From Billgrantia campisalis (GTDB taxonomy: Bacteria > Pseudomonadota > Gammaproteobacteria > Pseudomonadales > Halomonadaceae), in assembly GCF_022341425.1 (NCBI RefSeq), contig NZ_JABFUC010000005.1, forward strand, positions 124,001 through 188,000: 64,000 bases of DNA. Direction: 5' to 3'. Positions 57,424 to 64,000 of this stretch are shown here, in pieces. Position 1 is the stretch's first letter. Each line of letters begins with the position of its first letter. The position numbers were made by a program, and so were the translations under genes. The notes under the pieces are model-generated. The model was not told the DNA's origin. It saw nothing but the letters and a program-made list of their open reading frames with translations, and searched no databases.

Positions 57424-57468
57424 ATCGCTTGCCCTCGCCGCAACGCCAACCTGCCAGGGAGGTCCCGC

Positions 57469-57816
57469 ATGGAACCGATAATGGCCGTGGCCATCGGCAC
57501 GCTCTACGCGGCCGCGATTTTCATGATACTGCGCCGCTCCATCGTCAAGCTGGTGATCGGCCTGATCCTGCTGTCGAACGCCGCCAACCTGCTGATCTTC
57601 ACCTCGGCGGGGATGACCCGGGGGGCGCCGCCGCTGATCCCCGAGGGGCTGTCGGCGCCAGTCGGCGCCGTGGCGGACCCGCTGCCCCAGGCGGTGGTGC
57701 TGACCGCCATCGTGATCGCCTTCGGTGTGCTGGCGTTTGCCGTGGTACTGATTCGCCGGGCCTATGAAATCGTCAAGGCCGATGATCTGGACAAGATGAA
57801 GGAAACCGACACGTGA
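57469..57816 (+). CDS. mrpC: Mrp-type antiporter subunit C (operon 3)
   Basis: 115 residues, NuoK-like, three helices, with [29 protein letters not shown] and [25 protein letters not shown]. It overlaps mrpD by four bases. Confidence 0.94.
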   Translation: MEPIMAVAIGTLYAAAIFMILRRSIVKLVIGLILLSNAANLLIFTSAGMTRGAPPLIPEGLSAPVGAVADPLPQAVVLTAIVIAFGVLAFAVVLIRRAYEIVKADDLDKMKETDT

Positions 57817-59387
57817 GGCCCGAAGTTGCACTTCCCGTCCTCCTCCCGCTGCTGTCGGGGGCCGTTTCCCTGCTGTTCTGGCGCTCGCGCCCCATGCAGC
57901 GCTTCGTGGCGGTGGCCGGCAATGCCGCCCTGCTCGGGGTGGCACTGTGGCTGATCGCCTCCGTCAGTCGCGAAGGCCACGTGGTGATCCAGATGGGCGG
58001 CTGGCCGGCGCCCTTCGGCATCACCCTGGTGGCCGACATGCTCAGCGCGGTGATGGTGGTGCTCACCGGCATCCTGGGGCTGGCGCTGGCGATCTATTCG
58101 CTGGCCTCCACCGGACCCGGTCACGAGAAATTCGGCTACTACCCGCTGATGCACCTGCTGCTGGCCGGGGTGGCCGGCGCCTTCCTCACCGGCGACATCT
58201 TCAACCTCTACGTCTGGTTCGAGGTGATGCTGGTGGCCTCCTTCGCGCTGCTGATCCTCGGCGGCGAGAAGGCGCAGATGGAGGGGGCCATCAAGTACGT
58301 GACCCTCAACCTGCTCGCTTCGGTGATCTTCCTCACCGCCATCGGCCTGACCTACGGCATGGTCGGCACCCTCAACATGGCCGATATCGCCCAGCGCCTG
58401 GCGGTGGCCGAGCACCAGGGCATGGTGGAGGTGCTGGCGGTAATGTTCATGGTGGCCTTCGGTATCAAGGCGGCGGCCTTCCCGCTGTTCTTCTGGCTGC
58501 CGGCCTCCTACCACACGCCGCCGGTGGCGGTGTCGGCGCTGTTCGCTGGGCTGTTGACCAAGGTCGGCGTCTACTCGCTGTTTCGCGTCTTCTCGCTGAT
58601 GTTCGACCAGACCCTGGGCTACACCCAGGACCTGCTGATCTGGGGGGCGGCGCTGACCATGGTCACCGGGGTGCTGGGCGCGGCCGCCCAGTTCGAGTTC
58701 CGGCGCATCCTGTCGTTCCATATCGTCAGTCAGATCGGCTACATGATCCTGGGGTTGGCGCTGTTCACGCCGCTGGCCATTGCGGGGGGGGTGTTCGCGG
58801 TGGTGCACAACATGGTGGTCAAGACCAACCTGTTTCTGATCAGCGGCATCACCCGGCGGCTGCAGGGCACCTACGAGCTCAAGAAGATGGGGGGGCTCTA
58901 CCGTGAGCGGCCCTGGCTGGCGGTGGCCTTCTTCCTCTCGGCCTTCTCGCTGGCGGGGATTCCGCCGCTGTCGGGCTTCTTCGCCAAGTTCGTGATCGTG
59001 CGCGCGGGCATCGAGGCCGAGGCCTACGTGGTGACGGCCATCGCCCTGGCGGTGGGGCTGATGACCCTCTACTCCATGGTCAAGATCTGGAACGAGGTGT
59101 TCTGGAAGACTCTGCCCGAGGACAACCTGGTCCCGGCGGAGGAGATCGTGATCGGCGATGACAGCCGGATCGTGCCGCCCAGCCTGTGGCTGATGTACCT
59201 GCCGGTGGCGGTGCTGGCGCTGTTCTCGCTGCTGATCGGCATCTTCGCCGAGCCGCTGATGGGCATCATGAATCAGGTCGGCGAGCAGCTCATGCATCCG
59301 CAGGGCTATATCGAGGCGGTGCTGGGCGCCGAGGTCGGCGTCGATGACGTGTTGATCGAGGCCCAGGAGCAGGAGGTGACCCCATGA
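57813..59387 (+). CDS. mrpD: Mrp-type antiporter subunit D (operon 3)
   Basis: 524 residues, about fourteen helices. The helix-5 glutamate is in [22 protein letters not shown]; the lysine/proline region is [37 protein letters not shown]. The acidic C-terminus ends in EAQEQEVTP. The GTG start overlaps the end of mrpC; mrpE starts four bases before its stop. Confidence 0.95.
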   Translation: MRPEVALPVLLPLLSGAVSLLFWRSRPMQRFVAVAGNAALLGVALWLIASVSREGHVVIQMGGWPAPFGITLVADMLSAVMVVLTGILGLALAIYSLASTGPGHEKFGYYPLMHLLLAGVAGAFLTGDIFNLYVWFEVMLVASFALLILGGEKAQMEGAIKYVTLNLLASVIFLTAIGLTYGMVGTLNMADIAQRLAVAEHQGMVEVLAVMFMVAFGIKAAAFPLFFWLPASYHTPPVAVSALFAGLLTKVGVYSLFRVFSLMFDQTLGYTQDLLIWGAALTMVTGVLGAAAQFEFRRILSFHIVSQIGYMILGLALFTPLAIAGGVFAVVHNMVVKTNLFLISGITRRLQGTYELKKMGGLYRERPWLAVAFFLSAFSLAGIPPLSGFFAKFVIVRAGIEAEAYVVTAIALAVGLMTLYSMVKIWNEVFWKTLPEDNLVPAEEIVIGDDSRIVPPSLWLMYLPVAVLALFSLLIGIFAEPLMGIMNQVGEQLMHPQGYIEAVLGAEVGVDDVLIEAQEQEVTP

Positions 59388-59857
59388 CCGGTGCCATCTG
59401 GAATCTGCTGCTGGGGATCGCCTGGGTCGTGCTGAGCGGCGACTTCTCCGGCCTCAACCTGGTGGTGGGCCTGGTCTTCGGCTACATCACCCTGGTGCTG
59501 ATCGAGCCCCAGGTGGAGGCGCTCAAGGGCTATCCGGCGCGCATCCCGCGGATCCTGCGCTTCCTCGGCTTCTTCATCAAGGAACTGGTGCAGGCCAACC
59601 TGCGCGTTGGCTTCGATATCCTGACCCCGCCCTGGCATATGAAACCGGGGGTGATCGCCATGCCCCTGGAGGCGCGCACCGAGCTCGAGATCGCCATGGT
59701 GGCCAACCTGATCTCGCTGACCCCGGGCACCCTGAGCCTGGACGTCTCCGACGACCGCAAGGTGCTCTACATTCACGCCATGTTCCTCGACGATGAAGAG
59801 GAGCTGCGCCGCAACCTCAAGGAAATGGAATCCCGTGCCCTGGAGCTGTTCCGCTGA
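59384..59857 (+). CDS. mrpE: Mrp-type antiporter subunit E (operon 3)
   Basis: 157 residues. N-terminal helices (NLLLGIAWVVLSGDFSGLNLVVGLVFGYITLVLI), then FFIKELVQANLRVGFDIL and the motif NLISLTPGTLSLDVS. Closer in type to Bacillus MrpE than the operon 2 copy. Confidence 0.93.
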   Translation: MTGAIWNLLLGIAWVVLSGDFSGLNLVVGLVFGYITLVLIEPQVEALKGYPARIPRILRFLGFFIKELVQANLRVGFDILTPPWHMKPGVIAMPLEARTELEIAMVANLISLTPGTLSLDVSDDRKVLYIHAMFLDDEEELRRNLKEMESRALELFR

Positions 59858-59878
59858 CCCTGACAACGAGGTGCCGAC

Positions 59879-60148
59879 ATGGACACCGTGATTCTGCTCA
59901 GCCAGGTCGTGATGGCCCTGGCACTGATTCTCGCCTTCGTGCGGGTCGTGCGTGGCCCGAGCCTGCCCGACCGAGTGGTGGCGCTGGAGCTCTTCGCCAG
60001 CATCGTGGTGGGGCTGGTCGGTGTCTACGCCATCAAGATGGATGTCTCGAGCTTTCTCGATGCCGCCATCGTGATCGCCCTGATGGGCTTTCTCGCCGCC
60101 ATCGGGTTCGCCCGCTTTCTGGAACGGGGAGGGCCGCGCGATGATTGA
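59879..60148 (+). CDS. mrpF: Mrp-type antiporter subunit F (operon 3)
   Basis: 89 residues, three helices, with VRVVRGPSLPDRVVALELFASIVVGLVGVYAI and FLDAAIVIALMGFLAAIGFARFLERG. It overlaps mrpG by eight bases. Confidence 0.94.
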   Translation: MDTVILLSQVVMALALILAFVRVVRGPSLPDRVVALELFASIVVGLVGVYAIKMDVSSFLDAAIVIALMGFLAAIGFARFLERGGPRDD

Positions 60149-60545
60149 GGTCGTCAAGGGCACGCTGGTACTCGCCGGCGCGCTGTTCATGCTGCTGGCG
60201 GCACTGGGCATCCTGCGCCTGCCGGACCTGCTGACCCGCATGCACGCCACCACCAAGGCCGCGGCGCTCGGCGTGATCTTGATCATGCTGGCGGTGGCGC
60301 TCCACTTCGCCGAGGTGGCGGTGGCGGCGCGCGCCTTCGCGATCATCATCTTCGTGGTGATGACCGCGCCGGTGGCGGCCCACGTGATCGGTCGTGCCGG
60401 CTATTTCGTCGGCTCCAAGCTATGGAGCGGCACGGTGAAGGATGAGCTGCGCCCCAACTATGATCCGCTCACCCATGAGCTGAAGAGTGGCATGGAGACC
60501 CAGGCCAACGCCAAGCGCGAGCCGAAGCACAACGACCCGCCTTGA
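60141..60545 (+). CDS. mrpG: Mrp-type antiporter subunit G (operon 3)
   Basis: 134 residues, three helices, with the standard core LAALGILRLPDLLTRMHATTKAAALGVILIMLAVAL. The hydrophilic tail (ETQANAKREPKHNDPP) is shorter and less basic than that of the operon 2 copy. Last gene of the operon. Confidence 0.94.
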   Translation: MIEVVKGTLVLAGALFMLLAALGILRLPDLLTRMHATTKAAALGVILIMLAVALHFAEVAVAARAFAIIIFVVMTAPVAAHVIGRAGYFVGSKLWSGTVKDELRPNYDPLTHELKSGMETQANAKREPKHNDPP

Positions 60546-60569
60546 AGGCGGGGAGCTGCGTCGCGTGAT

Positions 60570-60599
60570 GCCAGAGGCCGCCTGCGGGCGGCCTCTGGC
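60570..60599 (+). terminator. Hairpin after mrp operon 3
   Basis: 13-base-pair stem GCCAGAGGCCGCC with TGCG loop, followed by GTTGTC. Very stable stem, poor T-run. Confidence 0.65.
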
Positions 60600-60682
60600 G
60601 TTGTCGACGGTTGAGGGACTGGCCTGGGTCGCACTTCTGCGCCATCATCGGGGGCCATCCACCGCCTAGGGAAGTCGAGACC

Positions 60683-61969
60683 ATGATGCGCCAGATTGTT
60701 CCTGCCTCGCTGTTGCTTGCGCTGTTGGCCGGCTGTCAGGGCGGCCCCGTGCAGGAGGCCGCGGCCGACCCGGCGGGTGCCGAGTCCGTGTCGTCGGCCG
60801 CGACACAGGCGTCGGTGACGCCCCCCGAGACCGAGGCAGAGGCCGGCGCGCCGGTCGATTTCGCCGACTGGCTGGCCGGCTTTCGCCGCGAGGCCCGCGC
60901 CGAAGGCATCTCCGAGGCGACCCTGGCCAGCGCCCTGGATGGCGTGCGTTATCGCCCCCGGGTGGTCGAGCTCGATCGCTCGCAGCCGGAGTTCGTGCGA
61001 CCCATTTGGCAGTACCTGGACACGGCCGTCTCGGCGACCCGGGTGACCCAAGGGCGGGAGAAGCTGGCCGAGCATCGCGACACTGCGCGGCGCATGGAGA
61101 GCCGCTACGGGGTGCCGGCGGAGATCATCGTCGCCATCTGGGGGATCGAGAGCAACTACGGGGGCAACTTCGGCAGCTTCTCGACGCTGGATGCCCTGGC
61201 CACTCTGGCCTTCGACGGTCGCCGTCGCGACTTCGCCCGGGGCGAGCTGCTGGCGGCGCTGCGGATCATCGAGTCCGGGGATATCGCGCCGCGACAGATG
61301 GTCGGCTCCTGGGCCGGCGCCATGGGTCACACCCAGTTCATTCCGTCGAGCTTCGAGGCCTATGCCGTGGACGGCGACGGCGACGGCCGGCGCGATATCT
61401 GGGGCAGCATCCCCGATGTCATGGCCTCCACCGCCAACTACCTGGCCCGTGCCGGCTGGCAGGCGGGTGAGCCCTGGGGCGTGGAGGTGCGCTTGCCCGA
61501 TGACTTCGACTACGCCCAGACCGAGCTCGCGACCCGGCGCAGCAGCCGGGAGTGGGCCGGGCAGGGCGTGCGCGCACTGGGCGGCGAGGCGCTGCCGGCA
61601 TTCGATCAGGCATCGGTGATCGCCCCGGCCGGCGCCCGGGGGCCGGCCTTCCTGGTCGGGCCCAACTACCGGGCCATCCTGCGCTACAACAACGCCACCA
61701 GCTATGCGCTGGCGGTGGGCACCCTGGCCAACGAGATCGCCGGCCGGGACGGCATCGTGGCGGGCTGGCCGCGGGACGAGCAGCCGCTGGCGCGCCGCCA
61801 GGTCCGCGAGATGCAGCAGGCCTTGAACGCCCGCGGTTTCGAGGTCGGCGCCGCCGACGGCATCATGGGGCCCAATACCCGCCGTGGGCTGCGCGCCTTC
61901 CAGCGCGAGATCGGCGTCCCCCCCGACGGCTTCGCCACCCGGCGCCTGCTGGAGCGGCTGCAGCGCTGA
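60683..61969 (+). CDS. Lytic murein transglycosylase lipoprotein with peptidoglycan-binding domain (MltB-like)
   Basis: 428 residues from the ATG at 60683, chosen because the protein then begins with a lipoprotein signal ending LLAGC (Cys18). The catalytic SLT/MltB domain (about 55-350) carries AIWGIESNYGGNFG with the likely catalytic glutamate and GAMGHTQFIPSSFEAYAVDGDGDGRRDIW. A C-terminal PG_binding_1 domain (MQQALNARGFEVGAADGIMGPNTRRGLRAFQ) anchors it to the wall. It cleaves glycan strands, forming anhydromuramoyl ends, probably at the outer membrane. Monocistronic. Confidence 0.93.
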   Translation: MMRQIVPASLLLALLAGCQGGPVQEAAADPAGAESVSSAATQASVTPPETEAEAGAPVDFADWLAGFRREARAEGISEATLASALDGVRYRPRVVELDRSQPEFVRPIWQYLDTAVSATRVTQGREKLAEHRDTARRMESRYGVPAEIIVAIWGIESNYGGNFGSFSTLDALATLAFDGRRRDFARGELLAALRIIESGDIAPRQMVGSWAGAMGHTQFIPSSFEAYAVDGDGDGRRDIWGSIPDVMASTANYLARAGWQAGEPWGVEVRLPDDFDYAQTELATRRSSREWAGQGVRALGGEALPAFDQASVIAPAGARGPAFLVGPNYRAILRYNNATSYALAVGTLANEIAGRDGIVAGWPRDEQPLARRQVREMQQALNARGFEVGAADGIMGPNTRRGLRAFQREIGVPPDGFATRRLLERLQR

Positions 61970-62031
61970 CCGGGAGGGCGCTGCGGGCAGCGAATCTTGA
62001 TGCCGGTCTTCTGACTAAGCCCTGATACACA

Positions 62032-62055
62032 GCGACCCCGCCGAGGCGGGGTCGC
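62032..62055. terminator. Hairpin between convergent genes
   Basis: GCGACCCCGCC and its complement form a tight stem between the transglycosylase gene and the minus-strand gene at 62076. No T-run on either side. Confidence 0.4.
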
Positions 62056-62075
62056 AGCAGCGTCCGGCGGGCAGC

Positions 62076-62660
62076 TCAGTCGCGCATGTGGTCGATGGCG
62101 CCCTCGATGGCCTCGCCGGCGCGCCGGGCCCCCTCCTGGGTACGCTCCCAGGCGCTTTCGGCCCCTTCGCCGATGCGGTCGGCGCCTTCCCGGGTGTAAT
62201 GCCAGGCGCTGATGGCGCCCTCCTGGGTGGTGTCCCAGGCATCGCGCGCCCGTTCGCGGGCCAGGTCCCACCAGTCCTGGTCATAGTGCGGCATCTCCTC
62301 GAGGGCTTCCTCGGGAGTGTCGATGATGACGTCGTGGGTGATCTGGCCCTCGTCGTCCTCATGGGTGACGAGATGGTAGTGGGGGTTGGTGACCACCAGT
62401 GGGTTGTCGCCGAGCCCCACGCCTGTATCGGGGCGCACCACCAGGGCATGAACCCGCATGTCGTCCCCGAGCAGGATGTCCGCCACGCTGCCGGCCTCGG
62501 TACCCGGGGCGGCCTCGAAGTAGACGTCGGCATCGAGAATCGACTGGGCCGAGTAGAGGCCCTGGGGCTCGAACTGTGCATGGGCGCCCGCTGTGAGGCC
62601 GGCGGCCAGCAGACCCACGGCGGTGGCGAGCGTCGTCCTTGCGAAGCGGCCTTGTGCCAT
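62076..62660 (-). CDS. Secreted PRC-barrel-like protein
   Basis: 194 residues from the ATG at 62660, chosen for AAGGAGG eight bases before it and a signal peptide from there (ATAVGLLAAGLTAGAHAQ). The mature part begins LYSAQSILDADVYFE...EAGSVADILLGDDMRVHALVV, a PRC-barrel pattern. It ends in helical, imperfect 11-residue-like repeats (WDTTQEGAISAWHYTREGADRIGEGAESAWERTQEGA) that resemble stress or LEA-type repeats. Probably periplasmic. Function unknown. Confidence 0.78.
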   Translation of the reverse strand: MAQGRFARTTLATAVGLLAAGLTAGAHAQFEPQGLYSAQSILDADVYFEAAPGTEAGSVADILLGDDMRVHALVVRPDTGVGLGDNPLVVTNPHYHLVTHEDDEGQITHDVIIDTPEEALEEMPHYDQDWWDLARERARDAWDTTQEGAISAWHYTREGADRIGEGAESAWERTQEGARRAGEAIEGAIDHMRD

Positions 62661-62845
62661 TGGGGCGTCCTCCTTTTCCATGATGTGGCCATTAGTGTAG
62701 ACGACAGGACGGATCGTGCCGTCGACCCGCCGGGGCGTCCCTAAACGCCCCGCCGGCTTGCTTGCCCGGCATATCGCCGATGACTCATGCAGCCCGGGCG
62801 GAGCTCCACGGTCACCGTCGCGGCTTTCGAGGGCAAGGGGGGCGT

Positions 62846-63559
62846 CTAGAAGAGTCGGGCGAGCAGGGCGACCACCGCAGTCTCCACCCGCAGGATGCGC
62901 GGGCCCAGGTGGATGCCCTGGCAGCCGGCGTCGAGCAGCCGCTCGACCTCATGGGGGATGAAGCCCCCCTCCGGCCCGACGATCAGCAGGGTTGGCCGGT
63001 CGATACCGCGGGGGCAGGGGCTGGGCATGCCGGGGTGCGCCAGCAGGCCCTGTCGCTCGGCGAGCAGCCCCGGCAGCCGCTCCTCGACGAAGGGGCGAAA
63101 GCCCCTGGCCAGGCTCACCTCGGGCATCACGGTGTCCCGGGACTGCTCCAGCCCCAGCACCAGGTGGTCGCGGATCTTCTGCTCGCCAAGCTCCGGGGAC
63201 TGCCAGTAGCTCTTCTCAACCCGGCGACTGTGCAGCAGGGTAATCTGCTTCACTCCCAGGGCGGTGACGTGTTCGAGGCTTCGGGCCAGCATCCGTGGGC
63301 GCGGCAGGGCCAGCACCAGGTGAACCGGCAGCGGCGGCGGCGGCGGCTGGTCCATGGCGTCCAGCGTGAAGCAGGCTTCCTCGTCGTCAAGCGCCACGAG
63401 TTCGCCGCGGCCGATGCCGCCGCCCTGGATGCCCAGCGTCAGGCGATCGCCGATCGTCGCGCGGTGGACCTCCCTGAGGTGGCGCAGTCGACGTGGGTCG
63501 CGTACCCGCGCCTGGCGGCGGTCTTCGATATCCTCGGGGGCGAGCAGGATCAGGTTCAT
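62846..63559 (-). CDS. rsmE: 16S rRNA (uracil-1498-N3)-methyltransferase RsmE
   Basis: 237-residue SPOUT methyltransferase acting on helix 44 of 16S rRNA. An N-terminal PUA-like part (HLREVHRATIGDRLTLGIQGG) is followed by the SPOUT motifs KQITLLHSRRVEKSYW, LLIVGPEGGFIPHEVERL and LGPRILRVETAVVALLA. ACGAGG precedes the start. Monocistronic. Confidence 0.95.
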   Translation of the reverse strand: MNLILLAPEDIEDRRQARVRDPRRLRHLREVHRATIGDRLTLGIQGGGIGRGELVALDDEEACFTLDAMDQPPPPPLPVHLVLALPRPRMLARSLEHVTALGVKQITLLHSRRVEKSYWQSPELGEQKIRDHLVLGLEQSRDTVMPEVSLARGFRPFVEERLPGLLAERQGLLAHPGMPSPCPRGIDRPTLLIVGPEGGFIPHEVERLLDAGCQGIHLGPRILRVETAVVALLARLF

Positions 63560-63657
63560 CGGGCCTCGTTGAAGTCGGTTCGAGTTGCAAGGGCGGTGGC
63601 GCAGTGCACAATGTCAGTATGAGGGCAACGCTGCCTGCCATGAACAAGGAGTGCGCC

Positions 63658-64000
63658 GTGCGCGTCATACGCAAATATGCCAACCGCAGGCTCTATGATA
63701 CCCAACAGAGCCGCTATGTGACCCTCGAGGATCTGCGTCGCCTGATCCTCGACCAGGAGCCCTTCCGGGTCGAGGATGCCAAGTCCGGTGAGGACCTGAC
63801 CCGGACCATCCTGCTGTCGATCATCATCGAGCAGGAGCAGGCCGACGGCGAGGCGGAGGTCTTCTCCAACGACCTGTTGGCCGAGTTCATTCGGGTCTAT
63901 GACATGGCCCAGCCGCTGCCGCTGGCGCGCTACCTGGAGCAGGGCACCAAGCTGATGCTCGAGCAGCAGAAACGCATGCAGGACCAGTGGCAGCAGGCCT
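63658..64000 (+). CDS. phaR: Polyhydroxyalkanoate synthesis regulator PhaR (3' end outside window)
   Basis: Reads to the window edge without a stop (114 codons visible). GTG at 63658 is preferred because AAGGAG lies seven bases before it and the product then begins MRVIRKYANRRLYDTQQSRYV. An in-frame ATG is six codons upstream. The N-terminal PHB-accumulation DNA-binding domain is clear (NRRLYDT, LEDLRRLILDQEPFRVEDAKSGEDLTRTILLSIIIEQE), then the regulator domain begins (LLAEFIRVYDMAQP). PhaR represses phasin and PHA genes until granules titrate it. Implies storage of polyhydroxyalkanoates. Confidence 0.93.
   Translation, partial: MRVIRKYANRRLYDTQQSRYVTLEDLRRLILDQEPFRVEDAKSGEDLTRTILLSIIIEQEQADGEAEVFSNDLLAEFIRVYDMAQPLPLARYLEQGTKLMLEQQKRMQDQWQQA

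Overview
The window is GC-rich, gene-dense bacterial chromosome. It points to a halophilic or alkali-tolerant gammaproteobacterium of the Halomonas type: an Anr/FNR-type regulator beside hemN and a cbb3 oxidase cluster, FadH, a HiPIP, a PhaR-type regulator of polyhydroxyalkanoate synthesis, and three separate Mrp-type cation/proton antiporter operons. The assignment is inferred from gene content and order; no rRNA is present.

Layout. 1-12.2 kb is a microaerobic respiration block: the end of ttcA, anr/fnr, hemN, the cbb3 accessory genes ccoGHIS with a TauE/SafE-like membrane protein, and ccoNOQP. FNR-type dyads precede hemN and ccoN. 12.3-13.6 kb holds a frameshifted alpha/beta hydrolase, a strong promoter and five tRNA genes (Val-Asp-Asp-Val-Asp). 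13.8-18.8 kb holds fadH and, convergent to it, a two-component system with a periplasmic molybdopterin-fold protein. 19.1-23.0 kb is a locus of unknown function: two polytopic membrane proteins that look distantly alike, a secreted WD40 propeller and a small secreted protein. 23.3-28.1 kb is the prkA-yeaH-spoVR stress operon, followed by a HiPIP and an O6-methylguanine methyltransferase.

From 29.3 to 37.1 kb an AT-rich stretch leads into an unusual ten-gene Mrp/Mbh-like operon (E-F-G-DUF4040-B-C-D-D-small-D) with no canonical MrpA. 37.2-38.5 kb holds a lone RAM-domain protein and a DNA/RNA nuclease, followed by three tandem tRNA-Leu(CAG) genes on the minus strand. 39-48.2 kb is housekeeping: rnr-rlmB, rpsF-rpsR-(membrane protein)-rplI with a good promoter and a possible autoregulatory leader, dnaB, two small conserved genes and hemH. 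48.3-60.5 kb holds two more Mrp operons in divergent orientation: one with a fused MrpAB (A/B-C-D-E-F-G, minus) and one with separate A-B-C-D-E-F-G (plus). Their shared 480-bp control region holds an inverted repeat and a short upstream ORF that overlaps the second mrpA start. The window closes with a lytic transglycosylase lipoprotein, a periplasmic PRC-barrel-like protein, rsmE and the start of phaR.

How the genes work together. Anr senses low oxygen through a [4Fe-4S] cluster and probably activates oxygen-independent heme synthesis (HemN) and the high-affinity cbb3 oxidase. CcoG/H/I/S assemble and copper-load that oxidase. The Mrp complexes would exchange Na+ or K+ for H+ using the proton motive force made by respiration, as expected for life in salt or alkali. 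The PrkA-YeaH-SpoVR module belongs to starvation and stress physiology.
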